From: Osmia lignaria lignaria
Lineage: Eukaryota; Arthropoda; Insecta; Hymenoptera; Megachilidae
DNA: 64,000 nucleotides
Direction of reading: 5' to 3'
Assembly: GCF_051020975.1 (NCBI RefSeq)
Contig: NC_135045.1
Location: forward strand, 5,582,501 to 5,646,500
The stretch's first letter is position 1. Each line of letters begins with the position of its first letter. This document shows positions 26,015 through 37,240 of this stretch, piece by piece. Made by a program: the position numbers and the translations under genes. A model generated the notes under the pieces. It did not search any database. It was not told the DNA's origin and worked only from the letters and a program-made list of their open reading frames with translations.

Positions 26015-27504
26015 GTGAGTCATTGAATGCAATCAATTTTTTATCAGTTATTCTTTTATTTCTTTTCTACATATAATTTTCAAGATGTCTTTTCCATATA
26101 ATTGCACTGGAATTCTTTGGTGATTTTTGAATTGTTTAAGATCGTACCTGATTCACTGTGTTTTATTAATCCACTGAGAGCATAGTAAATTCAAAATTCC
26201 ATTACCATTGTGATATGAGATCGATTGAAAATTAAATGTACACTAATGGATAATACTAAGCTGCAAATTGGTTGATTCACTTGTTTCAATGAAAGATCAG
26301 TTATTTTGCATTGATAGGACTAATGAAATGTTTATACAGTTATTTCCATGAAACCTCAAGCTTTAACGTATTTATTGGAATAGGAGATTCTAATTATCGA
26401 ATATTAGCATGGATGATGCCCCTTGGAAAATAGCAAAAATATATATTTTTTTATTAAATAAGTACCATCCTAATAACTATATATTATTTTCTCTACTATT
26501 AAAATTAAGAAAAAAAAGATTTTCACAAGATTTTTCTTGTGAACTCCAAAACCATTTAAATCCTATTTATAGTAATTCTTTTTAACTTTAATAATAGCAG
26601 AAATAATTTACCTGATTTAAAAATTAACGCTCCGTGTACGTTGTTCTAAGCAGAAAAATTAATTAGTTGGTTGAAAGCAAAATTTGAAACTTCATCTATA
26701 AAATTAGAACCTTGAATAGAACAAAATCCATTTCAAATTGGATTTCGTGTAGGTACATTTTTCTCTCTGATCTTGTGGAATCATATTCACGTAGTAGTTG
26801 AATGCGATTCATGCATTTGAAATCAAACAATTTTTTATCTCAAACTACTTTTTCCATGCCGTTCGTTTGAATCCTGATTCTATCATAAGCAAATGTTTGC
26901 TTTTAATACACCAAAATTAATCGTTACATTATTATCGAAGCTATTCAAGGAAAACCACTTTTCCAAAAAAACTTTTCTGCAAATTTAACATGCCAGACTG
27001 GAGCTATAGAAAGTTTGACTAGGTAATATTTTTATGATGAACAAATTTTATTTACGTTGTTAGATATTGAATGGCCGATTTTAAGAAACAGAAGGTATGG
27101 GACAATTTGATAACAAAATTATCGCAATATGGCACTTACGTTACATCGCTTCGAAGCTTAAAATGATTATACAAATACCTCGTTAATGTTCTTAATACGA
27201 ACTGGCTGGTTATCAGTTCCAGCAAACAATGGACTAGAATCAGATTCGTGCATTGTTCCATTAGGGGTATCAATCAGAACATTGTTCTGCAAAGCCTGCT
27301 GGTAATTTAATACAAAATTTAGAGAAGGGTTCGCATCGAGGAAGTAAAACTCATAGATTTAATGCTTGGTAAAACAGTATTTCAAATAAAAGAAATTATT
27401 TCCCAATCTGTGCCACATTAATTAATTCGAAATAATTTGTTTTTCTAATTATTGAAATATATTTTTGATTTTACAAGTAAATGCAATACATATATTTTGA
27501 AATG

Positions 27505-27610
27505 AATATTTCTCTCATTATACGTACAATGAAATATTTGAGTCTTGTTTTCATGAAAGTGTATCTAGTGTGTTATTTATATTCGTATATAAATGAAATT
27601 CTCTCTAGCA
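27505..27610 (+). repeat. Dispersed repeat B, copy 2
   Basis: ATTATACGTACAATGAAATA and ATATTCGTATATAAATGAAA are colinear with 12108-12212. The similarity fades outside these limits, so the true element ends were not determined. Confidence 0.65.
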
Positions 27611-29465
27611 TATAACTGTGCATATTTTTCCGTTTACAAATTTCTGTGTAATTTTATATCTAGTTATCTTTTCTTTTTTAAATAATAATCGTGAAAAGTA
27701 GTATTTGAAATGATCAAATTTAAGGCATGAAATGTTATTTCAATTAATTATTTCCAATTAATGTTCAAAAAATCATTATATCAATCAAGAATTACAATTG
27801 CAATAATCTAGTACAAATTGTATCGTGGTAATTAGTGTTCAAAAAAATGTTTTTGTTATCGCTATCATGGTATGTACTTTACAGCGTGATAAAATGAATA
27901 ATTCATAAACAAGTAATGAAGAAGACGCGATGAAATTTATCGGCAGTACTTTTGCTGCGTATGTACTTCACGATAGCAGGTATCTCAATTGCAATAAGTC
28001 ACCTTAAATGGTAATACAATGCTAATAATGCAGAACAACGGATAAAGAGCTTTCATTAACAAATTGTCTGCTAATTGAGATGTTGATTATCAAAGTGGTT
28101 ATTGTCACTCCCAGCCATTGGTGCATTTTTATTAAATAACATCATTTTTCAAATGTAATGTGAATACGTAAGAAAAAATTATTATTAAAAATTACATTTA
28201 GTTTGATATTATATATATTATATAAATGCAAGCTGATGCTTCCTTTTTACCTTGTCATTAATGTGAATTATTATATATCACATATAAACTGACAAATTTT
28301 TTTATGAAATTGATTATAAATTTACAATGTATGCTTCGAAGTAAAGAAACATTATTTAATTTAGCTTAAATAAAAAATATTCGATGCATACATAATGTCA
28401 AGCTTAGAAGTGCTTCATTCTCAAAGGATTCTATCTCCGGTATGTATCCAATAAAGATGAAACCTTTCAGGAATTATTATTTTCAAACTGCAAAGAGGTC
28501 TTTTTCCAACTGCATCCATGGTATAATATGCCAACTACAGTGTATAAAATATTATTTCATGGTGCAGAAATAATATCCTACGCAATTCTACCAATTGGAC
28601 AGTTGGGAAAAGAAGGAAAAAGAATCCAACAACGAAGATATTAAGAAGTGTTGGAGAGATCATATTAGAAACTGTTTCCTAATAAAAGACATGGAGAATA
28701 CTTTTAATAAAAACTAATCTAACCACTAATCAGAAGAATGTTTTAAAAGTGTCGAAGACTTTTACATACATATCAGATGGATAACTATTGATTTGAACCT
28801 ATTCCGCAGTGAACAAATATAACTCATTACATGAATAAACATCTTGAAATAATTCTATTCAAATAGAGCATAGGTTAGATGGAAGTACTCAACGGTAATG
28901 GGGAATTTGAGGCATCATCGACAATATTACAAGATCCGCAATTTATAGATCTCTGTAAACCCGGGATTTGAGAGATCAGTAGACTAGAATTAGGAAGATC
29001 GACAAGCTATGTTCTCGAGACGGTAAGCACTCAAATCTTATCGGATTCCATCCTGACGTCATTCTTACCCTTCTTCTCTCATCCCCTAATTGGTGGCTAC
29101 GAAGTTATTACCTGGATACATCTCCATTGGCAGCTCTTCGGTTAATTCGTTCGAATGAAATTACATTGTATAGGTTGGGAAGAAAATTGACCGTATTCTT
29201 CAGACAAGGACCCGTTTTTATTCCTCCCTGTAATGTTGCTAATTAATTAATTAACTGTTTCGCTGCTGTACGAAGGAGATCCTTGAGACTGAGGGATAGT
29301 CAGAGTTGGGACGTTGAAGAGAAAGAGGAGGAGGAACAGAGAGAAATTCACTTAACTTTTTCGTGAACGTTTAACGAGGTCAATGGGTTAAACAACCTTC
29401 CTGGATGTCTATGCTCTAGATTCCTTTTTGCTTGCCGGGTACTTCCAGTAATACCTACCTATTCT

Positions 29466-29484
29466 GAGAGAGAGAGGGAGAGGG
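29466..29484 (+). repeat. Short (GA)n tract
   Basis: An AGAGAGAGAGGGAGAGGG run in a purine-rich, GC-richer block (28980-29650). It could be a GAGA-factor type binding site or just a simple repeat. Confidence 0.6.
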
Positions 29485-30689
29485 TCGGCCACGTTTGAAA
29501 ATATCAGCGACCGGTTTCAATTATAACGAGATGGAATATCATGGAAATCGTGGAGATTCGTTACCCTCTGATGGTGGCTTTCTACAGACATCGGTTCGTC
29601 AGAAACAATTACGTTCCTTGAAAGAACGAACCGCGCCACTTTAAAAATGACACTACCTTTCACAGTGTGAAACGTTAATTGCCTTTATTTTAGCTGAAAG
29701 AAAATTCTTTGAACGAATTGCGTAGTAAAAGGAAACGGGGGAAATATTACGAAGAAGTTAAAAGTCCTTTGAAAAATGGGTAAAGGTACGGTGAACATCT
29801 TGCAAAAGAAATTCAATGTACTTTCATTTTATAAAAGAAGCTAAGAATTTAGGAAAAATTTGATTAGCATAGTTGTATGTAATTTTGAACTCGTAATTAA
29901 AATGAACGTTTCTGTCGCCATTATGACATTCTAATTTACAATTTATTATTAGTACCTGTTTCAAACTTCCAGCAAGTATAGAAGAGAGTATTTATTTAAA
30001 AAGTAACTGCAATTTAAGTAGGTGCAGTGTACATGTCTATTTTCTGTACTCTACTACAGTTTCACTGTACCGTGTAACGGATTAGGAAAATTGCATAAAA
30101 TATTTACACAAATTTCTTCGACATAATTAATTGATTTACTTCTTACACCGGCTGCTTTGAAACTGTTTCCGCTACGACTTCCAGCTGTTTTAATTAGCGT
30201 CGTGTATTGCAATAAAAGCGCCATCATCCTGCTTTCACGTTTAAAAGGGTCACGTTAACCTCACAGTACTATAAAGTGCTTAAAAAGTATAAGCATATAC
30301 ACTTATATGGATTAAATGCTGAGAAAACGTAATCGTGTGTAATAGCAGATGTGGAGTCTGAATAGCGCAGAAGTACTGGAAAATATTTTATAAAGTGTTT
30401 CACACGGGCAAATAAACAGTGTAGGGAAAAGGGTCAACGCGCGATCAGGCAAAGAGAGGGTACAGTATCGAGCACGGTAGATTTCTGTATAGAAACTGAC
30501 GCTGTGAATGTTAAAGTCTCCATCACTCGCGTTTAAATACTATTGAAATTCTTGTATTTTTCAAATGCGCGTCCAATATTACTCTGGATTTTCCAAGTAT
30601 TATAACGACTGGTGGAACTTTCTTTCCCTACATCGCCGTTTTTCTTAAAGAAACTTTTTCTTACGTGGAAGAAATGTTCAACAAGACAC

Positions 30690-31050
30690 CTCCAATCCCC
30701 CTGGGGAGGGGTCGGAGGTAGTGTGGGATTCTTACCTGCACTGGAGCTAGAGGAGGGCCCCGGGACCTCTAACGAACACGTCGGGACCCTCCACTCCTGG
30801 CGCATAGGCGCCGCATCTCGGGGGAGGGTCACGTGCAAGACCCTTGCTATCACCGCCAACATCGAGGACCACACCCCTTGCCGGGACTCCTCGGGCCGCG
30901 TGCAGTGATGACTGGGGCTTCAACCCTGGCCACCTACGGCCCCGCTTCGGACGTGCATTGGGGGAGGGGCCGATTCCCCTCCCCGGGCCTCCTCTTCCGG
31001 TTCTTGAAGAAGCCCACAATGCTCGAAGCTGTACATTCGGGTACCACGTA
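30690..31050. mobile_element. GC-rich repeat sharing the 3' end of family A
   Basis: The most GC-rich block in the window (CCCCTGGGGAGGGGTC, then many G/C runs), embedded in AT-rich intron. Its right end, GAAGAAGCCCACAATGCTCG then AAGCTGTACATTCGGG, matches the right ends of the 24.3 and 51.4 kb family A copies. This suggests a longer, GC-rich relative or a different internal segment. Several overlapping open frames on both strands (30533-31144) have no recognisable protein and are composition artefacts. Confidence 0.5.
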
Positions 31051-31224
31051 GATTTCTTTTCGTTAAAATTACGAGTAAAGTGAGAAGCATCCATTTACTT
31101 TCGAATTTAGTAAAACCTAACCTGTCTTCGTACGTAAAGAACAAAGATGAATAAGCACTGCTGGTTGTGTCCTTCTTTTACACCTTCTCCTTAATCGAGG
31201 GAAGCCCGGGTTGCACGCGATCGT

Positions 31225-31410
31225 ACAAACGATGTGCTGTCGGGCAAATGGAAAAGAGTACGTAGATAGTCAGACAACTAGAACTCGAACGCGGAATCGT
31301 AGGTGGTCAGGCAAGTAGAATTGCGATGCGAAATTCGTAAATAACCAGACAAGCAGAATGGCTGGTGGGTTTTATGATCGGACGACTGGAACTGATATAT
31401 GGTGAAGTTG
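31225..31410 (+). repeat. ~37 bp imperfect tandem repeat
   Basis: Three clear units begin at 31262, 31299 and 31337, each with the pattern GTAxxTxxxCAGxCAAxTAGAA...GAAxTC. Weaker units lie on either side (CTGTCGGGCAAATGGAA near 31235, and GATCGGACGACTGGAACTG near 31376). It follows the GC-rich repeat at 30690-31050 and is GC-richer than the surrounding intron. Confidence 0.75.
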
Positions 31411-32586
31411 GCGTGCAGAAAGAATGCAGATCCGATTGATTATAACGTAATTGGCTCGTCCATTGAAACACAATAATAAAGACAGGACACATTTTCGTTA
31501 TTGGCCGAAATGGTCACATTTACTAATCAGATCATATACCATCGCGTGACGAAGGAGGTAAACGGAACATATTTAGACTGACTTGGGAGTAGAATAGGGC
31601 GATAGGACATAGCGTAGACATTTCTAAATATTAACTATCAATATTTGACGCGTATCACCTGCGAATAGGAAAATTATGTGTTACCATGTCAAAGCCCACC
31701 GTCAAGTACCTAACTGTGGGTTTTATGGAAGTTGACTGATATGCTGGTCGCCACCTCAAATTTTGATTAATCGGGCAATTAATAAAACAAAGAAGAATGC
31801 AAATTGTGAACAGCGCCAGTATTCTAAAAATACTTCCTAAATATTGCAAATCATTCTCATCATAATCTACGGGATCATGCGAGTTCAGATATCGTTTCTT
31901 CAAACGTTCCTAAAAAGCACAACGTATTTCAAGCGCATTTTTCTCGAAACTACATTTTCAAACTCGCTGACCGAAATATCTCAAAAGCTACAGAATCGAT
32001 TTACTTTAAAATGTGTGGACTTATTTCAGGGCTGAAAAACTGGTCTTTGAACGAGGGATTTTTCATTTGCGATGCCAAAAGTTTTTTATGTCGACGAAGA
32101 TTAGATCTTTTTTATGTTGAAAATCATAGACTGGGCAGTTTAATATAAAATTTTTGGGGGAGGAGGGGAAATATTTAAAAAATGGTCGGTACATAAATAT
32201 CTACAATAGTTAACGAAATTTCATTTTGACAAAGAAAAATGTTTACGTCCCTATTGTCAAATTTCATTGAAAGTATCATTTGTAAAAAAGAGATGACACT
32301 TCACTGAGCTGGGAGATCAACCGAAGGGGTGATATTGAAAAGTACTTTCATCTGGTTGGGTTGCATGGCATGAAATTCAAATGAATGTATTTACAAAAGC
32401 TAGCAGGCTAACCTGCGACCGACATTACACTCTTCCAGACTGAAGGGATCGGCTACCTTAACTGAAAGATGAGACATTGGAAAAGGGTGGATCGGCTAGG
32501 TTAGAATAATCGCGCCGTTTATAAGCCACGAGTGCGTCATTTGACGCTTCCGATTATCCATTATGATGACAAATAACAATTACGGT

Positions 32587-32614
32587 TACAGTGTCTCGCG
32601 AAAGTATTCTTCAC
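32587..32614 (+). repeat. Tc1-type terminal sequence
   Basis: TACAGTGTCTCGCGAAAGTA then TTCTTCAC has the C-A-G-T-G-x-C-T-C-G-x-x-A-A-A-G-T-A-T-T-C pattern common at Tc1-family ends, with TA beside it. A weaker look-alike (TACAGTCGCGAAAATATTAA) lies at 42537. No transposase is attached at either site. Confidence 0.4.
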
Positions 32615-32715
32615 TTCCTATGCTAAGAGAATACTATATTAAATCAATTTAACAATTGGGGGTAAAAATTAAGTCATTAATTGTGGTTTACAAATGTACA
32701 TATATTAATAGAGTA

Positions 32716-32938
32716 TTAACCCTTGGATGGCGGACCATGAAGAGAGCCGCAATTTTAATGTACTTTTGAATTTTATATTAGAATTCTCATTTTTTAAATT
32801 TTACACTGTTTCTTTAAAAATCATTCTTCCAGTAAGACTGTAATTTAAACATTATACATTTAACTTTAGATTAATATTTTTGTAGATATATATTTTATAA
32901 ATTTGGGTCATAATTGACCTAGGCTGTTCAAGGGTTAT
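32716..32938 (+). mobile_element. TTAA-flanked piggyBac-type MITE, copy 3 (full length)
   Basis: A 223 bp element with TTAA at 32716-32719, then CCCTTGGATGGCGGACCATG. Its right end is CTGTTCAAGGG followed by TTAT, a one-base change from TTAA. The two ends form an imperfect inverted repeat of about 15 bp with the C-C-C-T-(T/C)-G start typical of many piggyBac-superfamily elements. The interior is AT-rich and non-coding. Confidence 0.78.
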
Positions 32939-35155
32939 TATTCTCGATAAATAATAATCTAGATAACTGTATTTACAAAATTTTACTTAAAAAATGGCTG
33001 GTAGTTAATTTGCTCCTGGAAACCGTGTCGCAAAGAAATCTGTGTTTTCCGACTTAGCGGCTTGAAGTTTAACAATATTTCTTTAAGGTACTGTATATAG
33101 TCGGTTATTATAACTAGAGTAGATGTTAGTATTTGAGAACAAGGGAGACTTTGTTATTACTCCAAGCTATAATATTGGCCAGCTGGCTAGTCATAGCTTT
33201 TCTCGAGGTTTACGGTTCCGTTGCTCGGGTATCATCGTGCTTTGAATTTTAATTGCGAAGTTTAAGGGTGCCTTTGGGTCTAAGTATTCAGTGAATAGAG
33301 AGCGTTAACTACGATCTTGCTTAATTCAGGAATGTAGAGGGAATTCCATGGAACTTTGTTCCTTGGTTATCGTTTGCTAATCAGCGGTTACAGTTACTCC
33401 AATTCGAAAGTTTCAACGTAGTTTTGTTAGTTCTATCGAACTCATTGTAGAACAAATATAAATACGTTTCATTGACAATTGTTGTGAAACATTAACATGA
33501 AATTTTTTACCATTCAATGGTCCGTCAAAATGATTCTCCTATATTTTGTTAAATTTTACTTAGCATTTAAATATTTATATTATTTTAATCATTCTTTTTT
33601 GTAAAATAACTATTTTGCACTTGCATCATTGTTCTTCCAGACCGACGATATTATTCTCAGTTTTAACCAACGGTTTGTTTAAAAAATTTCATGCATTTTC
33701 CTAGTTAATTCATTTTCAATAGATTCAGAGCTACATTTGAACCACCGACTCTATTGTCCGTTCACAATGCATTAGATTACTCCAAATCAATCTCTATTTG
33801 CAAACATCGTTTTCGTTTTCCCTGATCGTCGAAGAACATTCGATTCATCGGTTTTCGGGCCACGTATTAATCATGATTCTCTTTAAGCGCTGATGCATCT
33901 GTTAATCCTAGCCTGTCCTTCGGTTCAACCATTTCTCCAGTTCAATTTATCGTATTATATAATGACAGACCGTTGATTACACCTAAATCGATAACTGTTC
34001 GGAACAATTGTTTACAGTTAACTTACGTTATGATATATTCTGCACCTGTCATTCAGATTTAGTGGTACAAAGTTGTGATACATCATTGACTTATCCTTAG
34101 ATCAATATAAGACATCACAATCAGGGTTGATTGTGTTATAATTGCATGATAAATTGGATATATGCAAATAACAAAAAGAAGCTTATGTTAATATTTATGT
34201 TAATGGCATATTAGTATGATAGATACTTGAGACCTGATAAAAATAATTGCATAAACATTTCATCAATACATATAGTCTACAGAAGACTATCGTGTTTGAT
34301 ACCGTACGTTTATCTAGGATCGTTGATAACTTTCAAATAGATATGCGGTCATTCGATTACTTGGAGACACACGAAAATAGCTTATTATTCTAAAATAAAG
34401 GACTCTTGAACCCATGTTTATGAAACATTCGTTATTTGTTTCGATGAGTACTGCCCGTAACTAAAGTTTACCACATTTCCTGAATATCCTGCATATTTGA
34501 ACGAACAATTTGTGGACTTGTGAGAAAGTTATCACCACCGCTACCTTTGAAAGCGAATCCAGGGAACACTATTGCAATTCCATTCAGAACATTTTGGAAA
34601 GTAATTAACTAAAAAAAGTGCAGCAATAATGCGTTTGTAACACCCTCAGTAACATTTAAGTTCTGCATGCACATTAATTATTCTTATGCGTACATCATTC
34701 TTTCATATGTACATTATATCACTCTTCATTGTGTAGCAACATCCATGCGATTCATAGTAAATAAATAAATGTGTAAGTGGAGGGATTTTGAAAAACATCC
34801 GTTTAAAAGTTACTAAAATTGAGGAGTCTCAATTAATTATTTCGCTTATTGCTGTAACTCTAGCTGGTCCTCGAAAAATATTCATTACTCTACCTCCTTC
34901 CTGATCTTAAATTACACGATAACTGCGATACTGGTGCTGTTGAAAATTTTATTAAGTAGCATTTCTATTTTGAACAAATCTGATCTATTATTTTCGCAAT
35001 ATTTCATTGTATTTATTACCCGTAAATTTAAACTTCTAATATTACTAGGTAAGTCAAAGAATTTCTAATAATACGGTCGATGGATTTCTATGGAAATCCA
35101 AGTGGAAATTCCTATGGAAATTCACTCACATATGCGTGACATGCAAATTAACGCG

Positions 35156-35280
35156 CTAACCATTAACTGGTGAGATAATTTTAGAGGAACAATGAAATTT
35201 TTAAACAAATGACAATCAATCGTTTTAATAAATAAAATAATTGTAGTATGTCAGACCCCACATTATCAGTGAAGGGTTAA
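35156..35280. mobile_element. Short TTAA-type MITE (second family)
   Basis: The right boundary is TTAA at 35277-35280, preceded by ATTATCAGTGAAGGG. Its reverse complement, CCCTTCACTGATAAT, pairs imperfectly with the left end CCATTAACTGGTGAG after CTAA at 35156. The element is 125 bp, AT-rich and non-coding. The left boundary is less certain. Confidence 0.45.
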
Positions 35281-35620
35281 CAACGTCCAATTAATTTAAC
35301 TCAGTGTTAAATTGGTTAAAACCCACGATGAGAATAGTTAATATTGCCTAATAGTATATTACAAGCAAGTTTAAATTTGACTGGCCGTCTTTTAACAGTT
35401 CATGAGCACTTTGTAAAAGAGAAGCGATACTTGTAAATAGACTCGAACCTACACGTAGGTTTAAACTCTTTAAAAGTTCTTTGAGAATTGTAAGAAGTAC
35501 TTTACAGTAATCGAACCATGGCCAAGTACGTTCGAAACTTTTATGAGTATTGTAAACTGAATGGTTCTCCATTTTGTTTACTGCTTTTGTTTAAAATCCT
35601 GCCCTCTTCTCTTATCCAGC

Positions 35621-35949
35621 TAACACGTTGACCATCATAATGGTCACCGCTGGCCAATGTTTCAAATTTTATATAATACAATAAAAAAAAGAGTAATGTT
35701 TCTTAAAAAGCAATTATCTAAAACAAAGAAAGGCACGATTAAAGCCTTTCACATTGCATGTAGGGGCTAAGGGTACACAGCAAAAAAACTTGGTTGGTCA
35801 AAAGTGCTATCGCAGATTTTTATAGAAACTGAAAATCATGGAAAAAATGGGTGCAGTGTATGTTAAGAGGTTTAACAAAAAATGTGGGTAAAATTGTAGA
35901 ACAGTGAAACTGTGGGTCACGTATACCTCTAATAACAACCGAGGGTTAA
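35621..35949. mobile_element. TTAA-bounded non-autonomous element, ~330 bp
   Basis: The left end, TAACACGTTGACCATCATAA, contains a near-perfect palindrome TGACCATcATaATGGTCA. The right end is GTGGGTCACGTATACC ... AACCGAGGG followed by TTAA at 35946-35949. The reverse complement of the right end starts CCCTCGGTTGTTATTA and can be aligned with the left end. The ending motif resembles the 59413 family but the interior does not. Confidence 0.45.
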
Positions 35950-36466
35950 ACACCTTTAATTGTTGTCAAAAAAACATAATTTCCTAAATACTATTGAAGA
36001 ATGTTAAAATCTTTATTTTTCATCTTTCGTCAATGGTACTTTCAAATTTATTGCATGAAGCATCAAAGCGTTCAACAAATTGGTCATTTCTTTTTCCTTT
36101 TTCTTTTTTGTTTCACCTCGTTGCGCCTCAATCGCTTGGAAATTAGTGAGTTAAATTACGAACCTCCTTGACGTTACGTAAAACTCGCCTTCGTTTGGTT
36201 CAGTTTACTCGTCCCGCGGAAAGTTCATTTCACAAGTTTTGAGATCATTAGTTACCAGGTAACCAACACTACATTACACTCTTAAACGCATAAATTCAAC
36301 GTTAATTCGAATTGAAGCTTTTCTATTTCGTATATCATCTACTGCTTTTATGCAGTAATTACTAGGTTATCATTATCACTGTATATCGAAATAAATTGAA
36401 GTTTATTTTCTGTTTGTATAGCCGCGATTATTTTCAGGATAAATTGCCTGCTTTTTTTCTCTATGA

Positions 36467-36719
36467 TTAACCTTTTCACCACTATGATTATCCACATATA
36501 GTCGTTTGCTTTGGAACGATTATTGCATATTGCGAGTCATTATAGTTGTGTTTACATTTCAGAATAGCAAATATGCAATTGAAATTTTGATATGATAATT
36601 AGAAATAAACATTTTCCATTGCAAATCAAATGTTGTGACCAAAATTATGTTATTCACCTTCAGGTATAGAAATATACGAGTACAGCTCCTGGCAGAGATG
36701 ACCGTAGCGATAGGGTTAA
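36467..36719. mobile_element. TTAA-bounded non-autonomous element with inverted ends, 253 bp
   Basis: TTAA at 36467-36470 is followed by CCTTTTCACCACTATGAT. The right end is ATGACCGTAGCGATAGGG then TTAA at 36716-36719. The reverse complement of the right end, CCCTATCGCTACGGTCAT, matches the left end at 12 of 18 positions. The interior is AT-rich with no reading frame. This is a third TTAA element within 1.6 kb. Confidence 0.6.
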
Positions 36720-37006
36720 AATAATTTCTTGAACAGTTTTGGTACCATCAAAATTCAGTAAATGTATATTTACCGAGAGTACTTTGCCTTAAAAATTTCT
36801 ATTGTAAAAATTGTAGGACATGTTTATTTATTATGCTATTACGTATACAAAAAGAAAATGACTTTTCCTCGGTTAAAAAATCATCCAGTTAACAGGTTAT
36901 ACATTTGACGACCGTTGACTTGCTCAGCCATCTTCACTGTATTTATATCGCGTTTGTTTCGCGTTTTCATAGCAGTGCACCGTTTTTACGAGTCTAAAAG
37001 TGCAGG

Positions 37007-37240
37007 ATGCAGGCACGTGATTTACGAACCATTTTACTATACGAGTTTCAAGCGGCCTTAGATCCTATCCGAAACTGTTGGGAAATCAATATCGCATTTG
37101 GCCAAGTATCAGTTACAAAACGCATAATTCAACGTTGCTTTGAAAGGTTTCGTAATGGAGATGAGAGCTACGAAGCTTAAGGAAATTGAAACCATGTTGA
37201 CTGTTTGAGTAATCATTGTTTAGAAATGTTAACAGAATAG
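37007..37240 (+). pseudogene. Mariner transposase relic, N-terminal DNA-binding part
   Basis: From the ATG at 37007 the frame reads MQARDLRTILLYEFQAALDP and continues through AFGQVSVTKRIIQRCFERF then RNGDESYEA before a stop at about 37177. This matches the start of mariner transposases: the bipartite helix-turn-helix with the conserved T-x-R-x-x-Q-x-W-F-x-(R/K)-F-R-x-G-D block, here with Trp replaced by Cys. After the stop and a shift, a VDCLSNHCLEMLTE-like stretch still resembles the following V-D-N-x-x-L-x-x-L-x-E segment up to about 37240. The catalytic DDD domain is missing downstream, so this is a dead 5' fragment lodged in the DIP intron. Confidence 0.82.

Noticed and set aside
30533..31144. 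Six overlapping open frames around a GC-rich block
   Set aside because: All arise from the same GC-rich repeat, on both strands and in several frames, with Gly/Pro/Arg-rich composition. The 3' end is shared with other repeat copies.
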